From positions 1 through 63,260 of the forward strand of contig JAAXOC010000088.1 of assembly GCA_014237145.1 (NCBI GenBank): a stretch of DNA of 63,260 nucleotides, given 5' to 3'. The translations under genes and the position numbers were made by a program. The first letter of the stretch is position 1; each line of letters opens with the position of its first letter. Below, piece after piece: positions 26,132 through 35,967 of the stretch. The notes below the pieces were generated by a model, which saw nothing but the letters and a program-made list of their open reading frames with translations, made no database searches and was not told the DNA's origin. This DNA is from ANME-2 cluster archaeon (GTDB taxonomy: Archaea; Halobacteriota; Methanosarcinia; Methanosarcinales; Methanocomedenaceae).

Positions 26132-27172
26132 ATGAACTATGATCTAGTAGTAGCTGGCGCCGGTCCTGGCGGGTTGATGACCGCTTCAGTAGTGGCACAG
26201 GCCGGATACCGTGTACTGGTGGTGGAAAAAAACACAACATGCAGGTCACCATGTGCAGGATACATCAGCAATACCATCAACTTTGAACTGCCTGATAACT
26301 GTATCATCCAGTCAAAAATAAGGAAAATGCGCACCTATTTTCCGGATCTATCCTATCACGATTTCCAGCTGAACGGTTTTGTGGTTGACAGGCCGTCCTT
26401 TGATATGGCACTGGCAGTGAGAACAAAAGAACTGGGTGCACACATTAAATGGGGCTCTCCCCTGGTCGACCTGATACCCCGGGGTGTCAGGTACGACGGT
26501 GGTGAGGCTTGCGGGAAAATTATCGTTGGTGCGGATGGTGTTTTTTCAAAGACTGCATCACTTATGGGAGCGGATAAGCAGAGAGTTGCATTTTGCGCCC
26601 AGTATCACCTCAGGGGAATTGAGGTGTTACCAGATACCTGCAAGATATTATTTGATGCCGATTATGCGCCAGGCGGATATGTATGGATCTATCCCACAGG
26701 TGAAAATTCGGCCAAAGTGGGTCTGGGGGTAACAGAAGCGGGCACAAGGTCTGCGCGCGAATACCTGGATGCATTTATCAGTGAGTCCATTATTGCCAAG
26801 CGGCTTAATGGTGAAAAGACAGAATACATAACAGGCGGTTTGCCAGTAAGTGGACTTCGTAAAAAGTTATGCTACGGGAATATCCTGCTTGTGGGTGACA
26901 GTGCAGGCATGGCAGACCCGATCACAGGTGCGGGCATCAATAATGCACTGCTGGCAGGCGGGATAGCAGGCAAAACAATAATCAACGCACTTGAAAACGA
27001 CGATATGGCAGTGCTCGGGCAGTATGAGATAAAGATTAACAGGTTGCTTGCAAGACCGCTAACAAGATCACTCGATAAAAGAAAAAAGCTGGACGAATAC
27101 TGTACTTCAAACGAGCTGTTACAGGAACATCTGCCAGAGGTCTGGGTAACTTTCAGGCAGTACTGGGTATAA
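26132..27172 (+). CDS. Geranylgeranyl reductase family FAD-dependent protein
   Basis: 346 residues from the ATG at 26132; the open frame extends to 26000, but the preceding part lacks homology-like sequence. N-terminal FAD-binding VVAGAGPGGLMTA, then the family's CRSPCAGYIS segment, a GADGVFS motif, and the C-terminal VGDSAGMADPITGAGINNAL. Archaeal members reduce geranylgeranyl chains of membrane lipids, or act on quinone and polyprenol side chains. Monocistronic. The family is secure; the substrate is not. Confidence 0.88.
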   Translation: MNYDLVVAGAGPGGLMTASVVAQAGYRVLVVEKNTTCRSPCAGYISNTINFELPDNCIIQSKIRKMRTYFPDLSYHDFQLNGFVVDRPSFDMALAVRTKELGAHIKWGSPLVDLIPRGVRYDGGEACGKIIVGADGVFSKTASLMGADKQRVAFCAQYHLRGIEVLPDTCKILFDADYAPGGYVWIYPTGENSAKVGLGVTEAGTRSAREYLDAFISESIIAKRLNGEKTEYITGGLPVSGLRKKLCYGNILLVGDSAGMADPITGAGINNALLAGGIAGKTIINALENDDMAVLGQYEIKINRLLARPLTRSLDKRKKLDEYCTSNELLQEHLPEVWVTFRQYWV

Positions 27173-27227
27173 TATTTAGTGACTTTTTAATTTTTTCTGG
27201 ATAAATGGATCGTGGCGAATAAAATTC

Positions 27228-27296
27228 ACCGCAGTGGACGCAGAGAGGCGCAGAGATGTGTTGTTTTTCTCTGCGTGTCTCTGCGCTCTCTGCGGT
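27228..27296. repeat. CGCAGAG palindrome
   Basis: ACCGCAGTGGACGCAGAGAG pairs with CTCTGCGCTCTCTGCGGT through a short T-rich loop. It lies 55 bp after the reductase stop, where it could act as a transcription or mRNA-end hairpin, followed by TTTTTT. Confidence 0.75.
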
Positions 27297-27309
27297 TTTT
27301 TGAATCGTC

Positions 27310-27587
27310 CTAGTGTCAAGTCAACCATACAATATCACTAGATATATTATCTGACACTGTTCCATTTCCCAGTTATTTTTAAGACGCAGATTTACACTGA
27401 TTTACGCAGATTTAAGGTTGCATCTGCGTAACCTGCACGCCCTTAAGGCGTAGCAGGCATTCACTTCCCGCGGAAGTGAATGTATCAGTGTAAATCTGCG
27501 TCTAATATTATTATTGAAATAATTTGATTTTAGAATTGTGCCCTATTCCCTTCATAATCTGACACTTTGATGTTGACTTGACACTAG
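27310..27587. mobile_element. 278-bp MITE-like element with perfect 16-bp terminal inverted repeats
   Basis: CTAGTGTCAAGTCAAC (27310-27325) is the exact reverse complement of GTTGACTTGACACTAG (27572-27587). Near the ends TGACACTG/TGACACTT sub-terminal motifs also occur. The interior (27381-27503) is a nested palindrome with arms GACGCAGATTTACACTGAT / ATCAGTGTAAATCTGCGTC. No transposase frame is inside, so it would be non-autonomous. No target-site duplication is obvious. Confidence 0.75.
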
Positions 27588-27650
27588 AAAACGTACATGA
27601 AATTCTTCGAATGACATGCTCAAAAAATGAAAGAACCCAAGGGTACTTTC

Positions 27651-27788
27651 ATGCTAAATAATAAAAAGTCTCAATATTTACTGGGCCCTGAAGAAGGGTT
27701 TGTAGTTGCAAATTTACATATTCCAATATCATATATCAACAAGATATCCTTCAGAGCTGCAGAGGAGAGGGTATCAATGGCAGTCTAA
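27651..27788 (+). pseudogene. Short conserved-looking remnant (GFVVANLHIP)
   Basis: A 45-codon frame containing GPEEGFVVANLHIPISY. A similar short frame at 29915-30046 reads GFAVANKHIPVPY, and both are followed by GGCAGTCTAAAA and about 90 bp of alignable sequence. Evidently two decayed copies of the same unknown unit. Family not recognised. Confidence 0.4.
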
Positions 27789-27968
27789 AATTTCCCACTC
27801 TTCCAAAGGTTTACTTATATCATAAAATTGAACTGTGTACTGCACTGGTAGATAGTAGCATTTGTCCGATTCAGAACAAACAAAGTAGAAGCCTTTAATC
27901 ATGATCGAACTTGGATGTCTGGGTGAATGAATCTTGCGTCAAAAAGAACGTTAAGTTGAAGGTCTCGT

Positions 27969-29285
27969 TCAGACCATTCGATCAAGCAACAACCACTTCC
28001 ACATAGGAACATACTTTATCTTAAATCCCTTGATCTCTTCTTCACTTTCAAAATCGTCTGTGATTATGAGTCCTTCCGTCAATTTAAACTCTTTCATAGC
28101 CCGTATCAATGATTTGGTCTCTCTTTCTTTTGTCCCTATACTGGTGATGTCGTGACATATCTGGATCAACTGTACCACATCTAAGCCTTTTTTCACAACA
28201 AAATCAACTTCTCTTTGCTGGTAATCCTTCCAGTAATATATCTCGATCTGCGGATCGAACGATTGTCTTCTTTTCAATTCTACTGCTGCGATGTTCTCCA
28301 TGATCTTACCGAGATTTTCCGAGAACCTAAAGCCAATAGTATTTGATAGACCAACGTCTGCCGAATATATTTTCCTTTGGGCCTTTTCCTGTTCTTTAAA
28401 TGAAAAAGAGAATTTCTTAAGGAAAAACACAACATTTGCAGTTTCGAGGTGACCTGAGAACCGTTCCACAGTTGTGAGCGGTATATTGAGAAAGCCGGAG
28501 ATTTTATTGAAACTGATAGGGGATGAGATGTTTGTGAGGTAGAATTTTGCGATCGTTCTTATTTTTTCCCTTTCACGTATGTTGAACCTCTCTATAACAT
28601 CTCTAACGATCATTGTTTCAAAGTAACTCAAAAGGATTCTCTGCTTATCGTGGGACTGTACGACTTCCGGAAAGCCGCCATATTCCTTGTACTCATCAAG
28701 CATTTGCATTATTGTGGTTCGATTTGTCAGGATTTCAATTTCGTTTGCTATTGGTATATTTTTAAATTTCAGAAACTCTTTGAAAGAGAGGGGATATATA
28801 AAAAACATAATGTGCCTGCCGGTCAGCAGTGTAGCGAGTTCTGCACTGAGCAATTTTGATGATGAACCTGATACGATTATCTTCGTCCCTGTCCGCTCAT
28901 GTACTCCTCTTGCAAACCGTTCCCATCCTGGAATGTTCTGTATCTCATCAAGAAATATGAAGGGTTTGCCTTTTGGTTTTACTTTTTCAAGGTACGTATT
29001 GTAAGTATCTATCAGCAATTTAAGATCTCTTTGCAGGAACCGTTCATCCTCGAAGTTCACTATAAGGGTGTCAGCATTTTGCTGGTCGATCAGTTGTCTG
29101 GCGATCTGCTTTATAAGAGTTGACTTCCCGCTTCGCCTGATTCCTGCGATACAGATTATCTGGTTCGTTTTTGTAATAAGGCTTATGAGAGTGTTCAGGT
29201 ATTCTTCTCTTGTTATCCCTGTATTCACTTCTTTAGCCCAAAAATTCCAGTCTAAAAGGATTTCGAGAATTTGATTTTTTTGCAT
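27969..29285 (-). CDS. AAA_14/DUF4143-type ATPase
   Basis: 438 residues; Walker A GIRRSGKSTL (about residues 47-56), Walker B FIFLDEIQ (about 110-117), and a C-terminal nuclease-like segment WKDYQQREVDFVVKKGLDVVQLIQI. Same family and layout as the gene at 10145-11575 but divergent. Its DNA is AT-richer than the operons around it. It lies between the two halves of a decayed direct repeat (27.7 and 30.0 kb), consistent with insertion as a cargo gene. Function unknown. Confidence 0.85.
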   Translation of the reverse strand: MQKNQILEILLDWNFWAKEVNTGITREEYLNTLISLITKTNQIICIAGIRRSGKSTLIKQIARQLIDQQNADTLIVNFEDERFLQRDLKLLIDTYNTYLEKVKPKGKPFIFLDEIQNIPGWERFARGVHERTGTKIIVSGSSSKLLSAELATLLTGRHIMFFIYPLSFKEFLKFKNIPIANEIEILTNRTTIMQMLDEYKEYGGFPEVVQSHDKQRILLSYFETMIVRDVIERFNIREREKIRTIAKFYLTNISSPISFNKISGFLNIPLTTVERFSGHLETANVVFFLKKFSFSFKEQEKAQRKIYSADVGLSNTIGFRFSENLGKIMENIAAVELKRRQSFDPQIEIYYWKDYQQREVDFVVKKGLDVVQLIQICHDITSIGTKERETKSLIRAMKEFKLTEGLIITDDFESEEEIKGFKIKYVPMWKWLLLDRMV

Positions 29286-29632
29286 AATTGTCTATTATGT
29301 GGGTTAAATATTTAAGTTTTTAGTTCACAAGTAGATTAAAAATCATGTTTTTTGATTTATTTGTGGATTGGGCTACCTTCACCTTAAGGATTTATTGACT
29401 TAAATCACCACCCACTCTCCATTAATTCAAAAATTCAACCGTTGCGTTTTGGTATAAAAATGAACGGTTGTCTGAAGCGGTGGTGATGAAAGCCTGGGCC
29501 GGGAATCTGAAACAGCTTTATTGAAGCTGTAAAATTCGGCGCACTTGGGAAGTCAAGAATCTTTTTTGCAACATGTGTTTTTTCTATTGAGTGTGTGTTT
29601 CTACTAAATCATATCTGTTTTTTGTAACTTTC

Positions 29633-29697
29633 TGCCACAGAGTGCACAGAGGTGTTTTATCTGCCCCAAACTCCTCTCTCTGTGAGCTCTGTGGCAG
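29633..29697. repeat. CACAGAG palindrome
   Basis: TGCCACAGAGTGCACAGAG pairs with CTCTGTGAGCTCTGTGGCA around a 20-nt loop. Member of the same architectural class as the other short-word palindromes in this window. Confidence 0.75.
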
Positions 29698-29914
29698 TCA
29701 TATAGAGTTCCAAATTATACTTACGGAGTAGTATCTACTCACCACGTAATAAGGAAAATCAACGATGTGTGACGGCATAATTTAGTACAGTTTGTATGAA
29801 AACAAAATAAAATATCTGGATTTGCTGATAAAACCTCAAATTTCGTAATCCTGTGGCTTGAATTTTATACTATTATTATAAATCTATGCTTATAAATACA
29901 TTTTTTTGTGTTAA

Positions 29915-30120
29915 ATGGTTTATGGATTTGCAGTTGCAAACAAACACATTCCTGTACCCTATAGAACAATTGGCATGTCAGGAAATGATGTCATTGGCGA
30001 TGTAAAAAATCCCAATTGTGGCAGTCTAAAAATCCCCACCCATTAAAAAGTTTACTTTTAGCATAAAACTAAACAGTAGATGGCAGCATTTGCTGGATCC
30101 AAAAATTGGACGAAAGATTC
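29915..30120. repeat. Second decayed copy of the 27.7-kb unit
   Basis: The frame at 29915-30046 (GFAVANKHIPVPY) and the following GGCAGTCTAAAAATCCCCACC...GTTTACTT-TAGCATAAAAC align with 27700-27880. The two copies bracket the AAA_14 ATPase in direct orientation, about 2.2 kb apart. Confidence 0.55.
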
Positions 30121-30212
30121 AAAAGGAGTTTTAAGTGAAGATAGTTAAATTTAAATAATATAAGATCTACAGTAACCAGCCGTATACCTTATAAGATGGA
30201 GGCATTAAATAT

Positions 30213-31628
30213 ATGGTGCAAAATAATATTATCAAAAAATGTTGCAGTGTAGTATTACTATCACTAATACTTGGAACTGTAATCATGACGCTTGTCGCGC
30301 CCGTATCTGCGGCAACCGTTGATGAAAATACCGACTCGATCATCAGTGTGCAGACCGCTCTGACATTTGTCTGGCTGCTGATGTGTGGTGGGCTTGTCTT
30401 CCTGATGCATGCCGGTTTCTCGCTTGTTGAAGCCGGGCTCACCAGGACAAAGAACACCGCAAATATCCTCATGAAGAACCTGATGACGATCTGTCTCGGT
30501 GTCCTGATCTACTGGCTGGTGGGCTGGGCAGTCATGTACGGAGATGACGTCGCAGGTCTTTTCGGATTCAGCCAGTTCTTCCTGAGCGGTGCTGATAACG
30601 CTCTCTGGAACTCATGGTTCTTCCAGATGGTCTTTGCAGCGACAGGTGCGACTATCGTATCAGGTGCCATGGCAGAGCGAACTAAGTTTAAAGCATACCT
30701 GGTCTTCACCGTGCTGCTCGTTGCGATCATCTACCCTGTCTACGGACATTGGGTATGGTCCGGAGCTGATCTCGCACTTCTGACAGGGGATGGAAGTCCG
30801 CTCGTCCAACTGGCCGGTGCAAGTTTTCATGACTTTGCAGGCTCAGGGGTCGTACACTCGATCGGTGGCTATGCAGCCCTTGCCGGTGTGATCGTACTGG
30901 GTCCCAGGCTCGGCAAGTTCAAAAATAAGAAACCTGTAGCTATTCCAGGTCACAGCATTACGCTTGCATTCCTTGGAACGCTGCTTCTATGGTGGGGCTG
31001 GCTCGGTTTTAACTGTGGCTCGACCCTTGACGGCAGCGACGCTTACATGAACCTTGTGGTTGTAAATACATTCCTTGCAGCTGCTGCTGCTGCTGTGATC
31101 GCAATGCTTATTACATGGGCAAAGACCGGAAAGCCAGACCCATCGCTCACTGCGAACGGTGTGCTTGCAGGACTTGTCGCGATCACCGCGCCCTGCGGCT
31201 CTGTTGAGAACTGGGCAGCGATCCTTATCGGCCTTATTGCAGGCGCAATCGTCTATGCCGGTGTGATGTTCAATGAATCCGTCCTCAAGGTCGATGACCC
31301 GGTCGGTGCGATCGCTGTACACGGTTACTGCGGTACATGGGGTGTCCTGTCAGTCGGGATATTCTCTGTTGGCATGGGTAACGGAATACTTGCAGATGCA
31401 GTATATGCGGCAGGTGCACCCGGATTGTTGTACGGTGGTGTGAGCCAGTTCGTGATCCAGGCTATAGGAGCACTCGCAGCCATTATCTGGGCATTTGTGG
31501 TGGCTTTTATCGTGTTCAAGATCATCGATGTGATCATAGGACTACGTGTGTCTGAGACTGAGGAGATAGAAGGACTGGACATTACAGAACACGGGATACG
31601 GGCGTACCCCGAATACATAATCGAGTGA
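30213..31628 (+). CDS. amt: Ammonium transporter
   Basis: 471 residues. An N-terminal signal-like hydrophobic segment (residues 10-34, ending PVSAA) precedes the eleven membrane segments of the Amt fold. Seen: GGLVFLMHAGFSLVEAGLTR near residue 60, GAMAERTKF near 155, HSIGGYAALAG near 215, and the pore-histidine regions DFAGSGVVH and AVHGYCGTWG. It imports ammonium and is coupled to a PII protein, whose gene starts 11 bp downstream. Expected to be repressed by NrpR when nitrogen is plentiful (family knowledge). Confidence 0.95.
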   Translation: MVQNNIIKKCCSVVLLSLILGTVIMTLVAPVSAATVDENTDSIISVQTALTFVWLLMCGGLVFLMHAGFSLVEAGLTRTKNTANILMKNLMTICLGVLIYWLVGWAVMYGDDVAGLFGFSQFFLSGADNALWNSWFFQMVFAATGATIVSGAMAERTKFKAYLVFTVLLVAIIYPVYGHWVWSGADLALLTGDGSPLVQLAGASFHDFAGSGVVHSIGGYAALAGVIVLGPRLGKFKNKKPVAIPGHSITLAFLGTLLLWWGWLGFNCGSTLDGSDAYMNLVVVNTFLAAAAAAVIAMLITWAKTGKPDPSLTANGVLAGLVAITAPCGSVENWAAILIGLIAGAIVYAGVMFNESVLKVDDPVGAIAVHGYCGTWGVLSVGIFSVGMGNGILADAVYAAGAPGLLYGGVSQFVIQAIGALAAIIWAFVVAFIVFKIIDVIIGLRVSETEEIEGLDITEHGIRAYPEYIIE

Positions 31629-31633
31629 GGTGA

Positions 31634-31987
<354 letters not shown>

Positions 31988-31989
31988 CG

Positions 31990-32010
31990 TCCTTTCCTTT
32001 TTTTTTATTT
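31990..32010 (+). terminator. T-rich terminator after glnK
   Basis: Right after the glnK stop comes CGTCCTTTCC followed by nine T and ATTTT, the oligo-T signal on which archaeal RNA polymerase terminates. Confidence 0.55.
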
Positions 32011-32013
32011 TCA

Positions 32014-32195
32014 TGTTTCCGGGATTCAGTTTTTCAGTTGAAAAACTATTAGGCTCCCTTGTTGATATGGGAAGTATGATGTTGTTCATTCCTGGTACAG
32101 TACTAGTTATAGGTTTCAAGCTTGCTCCAGTGATGCTATTGTTCGAAGCGGCCTACTATAAGTTAGGGGACGGGACAGGAAAATACCTACGTTAA
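32014..32195 (+). CDS. Possible small membrane protein
   Basis: 60 codons from ATG at 32014, encoding one long hydrophobic stretch (MLFIPGTVLVIGFKLAPVML). Such membrane peptides occur as chance frames, but this lies in a gap between two genes on the same strand and does not shadow another gene. No recognisable family and no clear RBS. Confidence 0.25.
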
Positions 32196-32213
32196 ATATG
32201 GGGATTACAGATA

Positions 32214-33011
32214 ATGTATTTAAGGGAGATGGAAACTGATGATCTTGGTATCCTGCTTGATATGGCACATGTTGAGGGGTGGTCATCAGAAATATTTGAA
32301 TTCGAACTTTACCATAAGCTTAATCCTGGCGGATGTTTTACCTCTATTGCAGATAAAAAAGTAGTGGGGGGCGTTATGACATTCACTTATCCCAACAGCG
32401 GCTGGATAGGTAATCTGATTGTTGAGAAAAAATACCGCCTCAAGGGATTCGGGAAAGCCCTTTTTTGCAGGGGTCTGCGACACTTGTCCTCCTTGCCTAC
32501 AATTTTCTTGTGCGCATCTCCAATGGCAGTGGGATTATATTCAGAATTCGGGTTCAGGAAAGTATCGAACATCAACAGGTGGGAACATAAAGTTATGACC
32601 CTTAATGTGCCTGGGACTAACAGGAATCTTGAACTTGTGCTTGCTATGGATAGTAAGTACTGGCGTGAGGATAGGTCGCTGATGCTATCTCGGATGCTGA
32701 CAAACCGCTCTTATGTATTCAATGAGGGTGCATGGCTGGGATTCGGACTGGTGGATGACCACTGGACCATAGGGCCGTGGGAGGCATACAATAAAGATTC
32801 TGCACTTGACCTCTTAAAAGGGGCCATTGTAGATGGCAACGACCAGCGTATACTGGTGGATGTACCTGCACAGAATACGGGGGCATGGGATATACTGACA
32901 ATTATGGGTTTTGAAGTTGTTGGCAAAACAGTGCTTATGTGCAGGGGCCTGCTTCCTGATATTGCCTTTGGCAATATCTATGGTCTTGCCAGTATGGGTT
33001 CAAAGGGATGA
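32214..33011 (+). CDS. GNAT-family N-acetyltransferase (two-domain)
   Basis: 265 residues. The N-terminal GNAT domain has the acetyl-CoA-binding pattern VEKKYRLKGFGKALF (R-x-x-G-x-G-x-A) and LYSEFGFRK. The C-terminal half, with GVxAWLGFGLVDD-like and ILVDVPAQNTGAWDILTIMGF, resembles the second domain of YitH-type acetyltransferases. Substrate unknown. It lies between glnK and nrpR on the same strand, which hints at a nitrogen-related role but proves none. Confidence 0.8.
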   Translation: MYLREMETDDLGILLDMAHVEGWSSEIFEFELYHKLNPGGCFTSIADKKVVGGVMTFTYPNSGWIGNLIVEKKYRLKGFGKALFCRGLRHLSSLPTIFLCASPMAVGLYSEFGFRKVSNINRWEHKVMTLNVPGTNRNLELVLAMDSKYWREDRSLMLSRMLTNRSYVFNEGAWLGFGLVDDHWTIGPWEAYNKDSALDLLKGAIVDGNDQRILVDVPAQNTGAWDILTIMGFEVVGKTVLMCRGLLPDIAFGNIYGLASMGSKG

Positions 33012-33020
33012 ATAGTTAAT

Positions 33021-33044
33021 ACTATATATTATAAAATCTATAGT
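33021..33044. promoter_or_regulatory. Inverted repeat in the nrpR promoter
   Basis: ACTATA-N12-TATAGT surrounds the TATA-like ATATATTATAAAA about 50-70 bp before nrpR. Its half-site resembles the ACTATG/CATAGT of the glnA promoter, so a shared regulator is possible but unproven. Confidence 0.3.
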
Positions 33045-33093
33045 AGTTTACCGACTTAATTATCTTGATATGTGAAATCCGGGATTGGAGCAT

Positions 33094-34074
33094 ATGACTG
33101 AATTTACTACCCAAAGATTAATAATCGGGATATTGAAAACAATTTATGAAAACAATGATCCTATAGGTGCACGGCTGATTGCTGATAAAATGGATGGTAG
33201 GGGATATTCCCTGGGGGAAAGGGGTGTCAGGTATCACCTGAAGATACTGGATGCCAATGGATTTACCCAAAGGGTAGGCTATTCCGGAAGGATCATTACA
33301 AAAAAGGGGATTGCTGAGATAAACAATGCTCTTGTCGGGGATAGGATGGGTTTTGTCATCAGCCGTATCCATGAAATGCTATACAGTACGACTTTTGATC
33401 CCTATAAAAAAAGCGGGAACATAATCATCAATCTGTCTATTATGGATCAAGATGATCTGGATAGAAATAAGGAATTGATCCATACCGTTATCCAGAAAGG
33501 TTATACGGTCAGTCCAAGGTGCCATATTTTTGAAGGAGGGGAAAATGTTTCTAATATCGCCATCCCGCAAGGATCAGTAGGGATTGCTACCATATGCGCT
33601 TTAACCATTGATGGGGTCCTTCTTAAACAGGGTATTCCTATTGAGACCAAATATGGAGGTATCATCCAGGTAGATAATGGTACACCTGTGCGTTTCACAG
33701 ATTTGATATCATATACTGGGACTTCACTTGACCCGATCACGATATTCATGTCTAAAAGGATGACAGATGTTATGGGTATATTGGAAAATGATAGCGGCCT
33801 ACTTCTGGGCAACCTTAGGGAAGCCCCTATTATTGCTCATGAAAAAATCATGGATATTATTTCCCTGCTTAATGGGGCAGATATCGGTGGTGTTATCGGA
33901 CATATTCATGCAGGGGATACAGTTCTTTCTGCCCCCATCAGTCCGGGTAAAATTGGAATACCCATATATGCCGGAGTTAACCCTCTGGCGGTATTGGTTG
34001 AAAAGGGGATTGAAGTGACAACACATCCGGTCAGTTTGATAATGGATTATAGTGAAATGAATACAATATTTTAG
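33094..34074 (+). CDS. nrpR: Nitrogen repressor NrpR (winged-helix plus one NRD domain)
   Basis: 326 residues from the ATG at 33094 (GGAG 4 bp upstream; a TTG at 33085 is an alternative). N-terminal winged helix about residues 1-75 (ERGVRYHLKILDANGF), then a single NRD effector domain with GGVIGHIHAGDTVLS and GIPIYAGVNPLAVL. One NRD rather than two matches the NrpRI form of Methanosarcina, which works with a separate NrpRII. It represses nif, glnA and amt-glnK and is released by 2-oxoglutarate (family knowledge). It sits 330 bp upstream of nifH. Confidence 0.92.
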   Translation: MTEFTTQRLIIGILKTIYENNDPIGARLIADKMDGRGYSLGERGVRYHLKILDANGFTQRVGYSGRIITKKGIAEINNALVGDRMGFVISRIHEMLYSTTFDPYKKSGNIIINLSIMDQDDLDRNKELIHTVIQKGYTVSPRCHIFEGGENVSNIAIPQGSVGIATICALTIDGVLLKQGIPIETKYGGIIQVDNGTPVRFTDLISYTGTSLDPITIFMSKRMTDVMGILENDSGLLLGNLREAPIIAHEKIMDIISLLNGADIGGVIGHIHAGDTVLSAPISPGKIGIPIYAGVNPLAVLVEKGIEVTTHPVSLIMDYSEMNTIF

Positions 34075-34319
34075 GACCTTTACAGCATAATATTCTGAAG
34101 TTTGCAAATAGAATTTTGTCTTGACACCTGAAATGCCCTGGACTTGTTTTTCATTAAATATATCGCCAAATCTAAGATTGTTTTTTAGTACCTAAAATCA
34201 TTACATTATTTTGATATTGATTATATATTTTTTTATAATTAGTCTATTGATGTCGATTAATATTTCTGAAAACATTTATATTAATTTATATTTATAGATT
34301 TATATTTTTTTGATAGAAA

Positions 34320-35222
<903 letters not shown>

Positions 35223-35236
35223 GACAGGGTGATGTT

Positions 35237-35554
35237 ATGCAGCTAATAAGAGCGATCATACGGCCCGAAAAAGTGGATGAAGTGGTGGACAGTCTCGATG
35301 CTAAGGGCTTCTCTGCATTTACCAGGATCGATGTCTTTGGCAGGGGTAAGCAGAAGGGTATACAAATCGGACCGACCGTTTATGATGAACTGGCAAAGGT
35401 GATGCTGATGATAGCTGTCAATGATGATGACAGCGATGAAATTGTCAGAATCATCGAAGAAAGTGCACGAACAGGAAGTTTCGGTGATGGTAAGATCTTT
35501 ATCGGTCCGATAGATGAGGCGTATACCATCCGTACAGGCGAGATGGGACTATGA
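35237..35554 (+). CDS. nifI1: Nitrogenase-associated PII protein NifI1
   Basis: 105 residues from the ATG at 35237, preceded by GGTGATGTT; a TTG at 35219 would overlap nifH. PII-type sequence (IIRPEKVDEVVDSLDAKG; ARTGSFGDGKIFIGPID) with the NifI1 T-loop GRGKQKGIQIGPTVYDEL. Together with NifI2 it forms the complex that inhibits NifDK after ammonium addition and is relieved by 2-oxoglutarate (known in methanogens). Stop overlaps nifI2 (ATGA). Confidence 0.93.
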   Translation: MQLIRAIIRPEKVDEVVDSLDAKGFSAFTRIDVFGRGKQKGIQIGPTVYDELAKVMLMIAVNDDDSDEIVRIIEESARTGSFGDGKIFIGPIDEAYTIRTGEMGL

Positions 35555-35907
35555 AAGAAGTGATAGCCGTCCTCCGGATGAATAAGATACAGCTAACCAA
35601 GGATGCCCTGGCAGAGGCGGGATATACCTGCCTTACTGCCAACCTCGTCTACGGCCGCGGGAAACAGAAAGGATTATACATCAATCCGCTTGGCAATATC
35701 ACACCCGATGATAAAAGAGCAACTATCAGGTTCCTTCCGAAAAGGATGCTCACCCTTGTGGTGGATGATGCATCCGTTTCACCAGTGGTTGAGTTGATCA
35801 TGCAGACCAACCGGACCGGAATGATCGGTGATGGAAGGATATTTGTCTGTCCTATGAACGATGCGGTCCGTGTCCGGACAGGAGAGCGGGGTAATGATGC
35901 ACTGTAA
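35551..35907 (+). CDS. nifI2: Nitrogenase-associated PII protein NifI2
   Basis: 118 residues; PII fold with the longer T-loop of NifI2 (VYGRGKQKGLYINPLGN) and the C-terminal TGMIGDGRIFVCPMNDAVRVRTGE. Partner of NifI1 in switching off nitrogenase. Located between nifH and nifD, the position that marks archaeal and clostridial nitrogenase operons and is not usual for CfbCD or chlorophyll-type homologues. The next gene starts 60 bp later with its own strong RBS. Confidence 0.93.
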   Translation: MKEVIAVLRMNKIQLTKDALAEAGYTCLTANLVYGRGKQKGLYINPLGNITPDDKRATIRFLPKRMLTLVVDDASVSPVVELIMQTNRTGMIGDGRIFVCPMNDAVRVRTGERGNDAL

Positions 35908-35967
35908 CAATAATTGTAACTACAATCGTAACTCAGACTCTAAGCCTGATATTACAAGGAGGAGATC

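Larger units (their letters stand above)
29286..30212. other. 927-bp intergenic region upstream of amt
   Basis: Holds a hairpin AACCGTT...AACGGTT (about 29439-29474), a stem ACAGCTT-tatt-GAAGCTGT (about 29511-29530) in a compact GC-richer stretch, a CACAGAG palindrome (29633-29697), a remnant pairing with 27.7 kb (29915-30120), and the amt leader with TTTAAATAATATAA as a likely TATA and GGAGG before the start. No intact gene. Confidence 0.6.

Noticed and set aside
29439-29560. 3' end of an IS200/IS605 tnpB with omega-RNA-like hairpins
   Set aside because: The hairpins and a short C-terminal-like frame are suggestive, but no TnpB catalytic or zinc-finger motif is present, so it cannot be supported.
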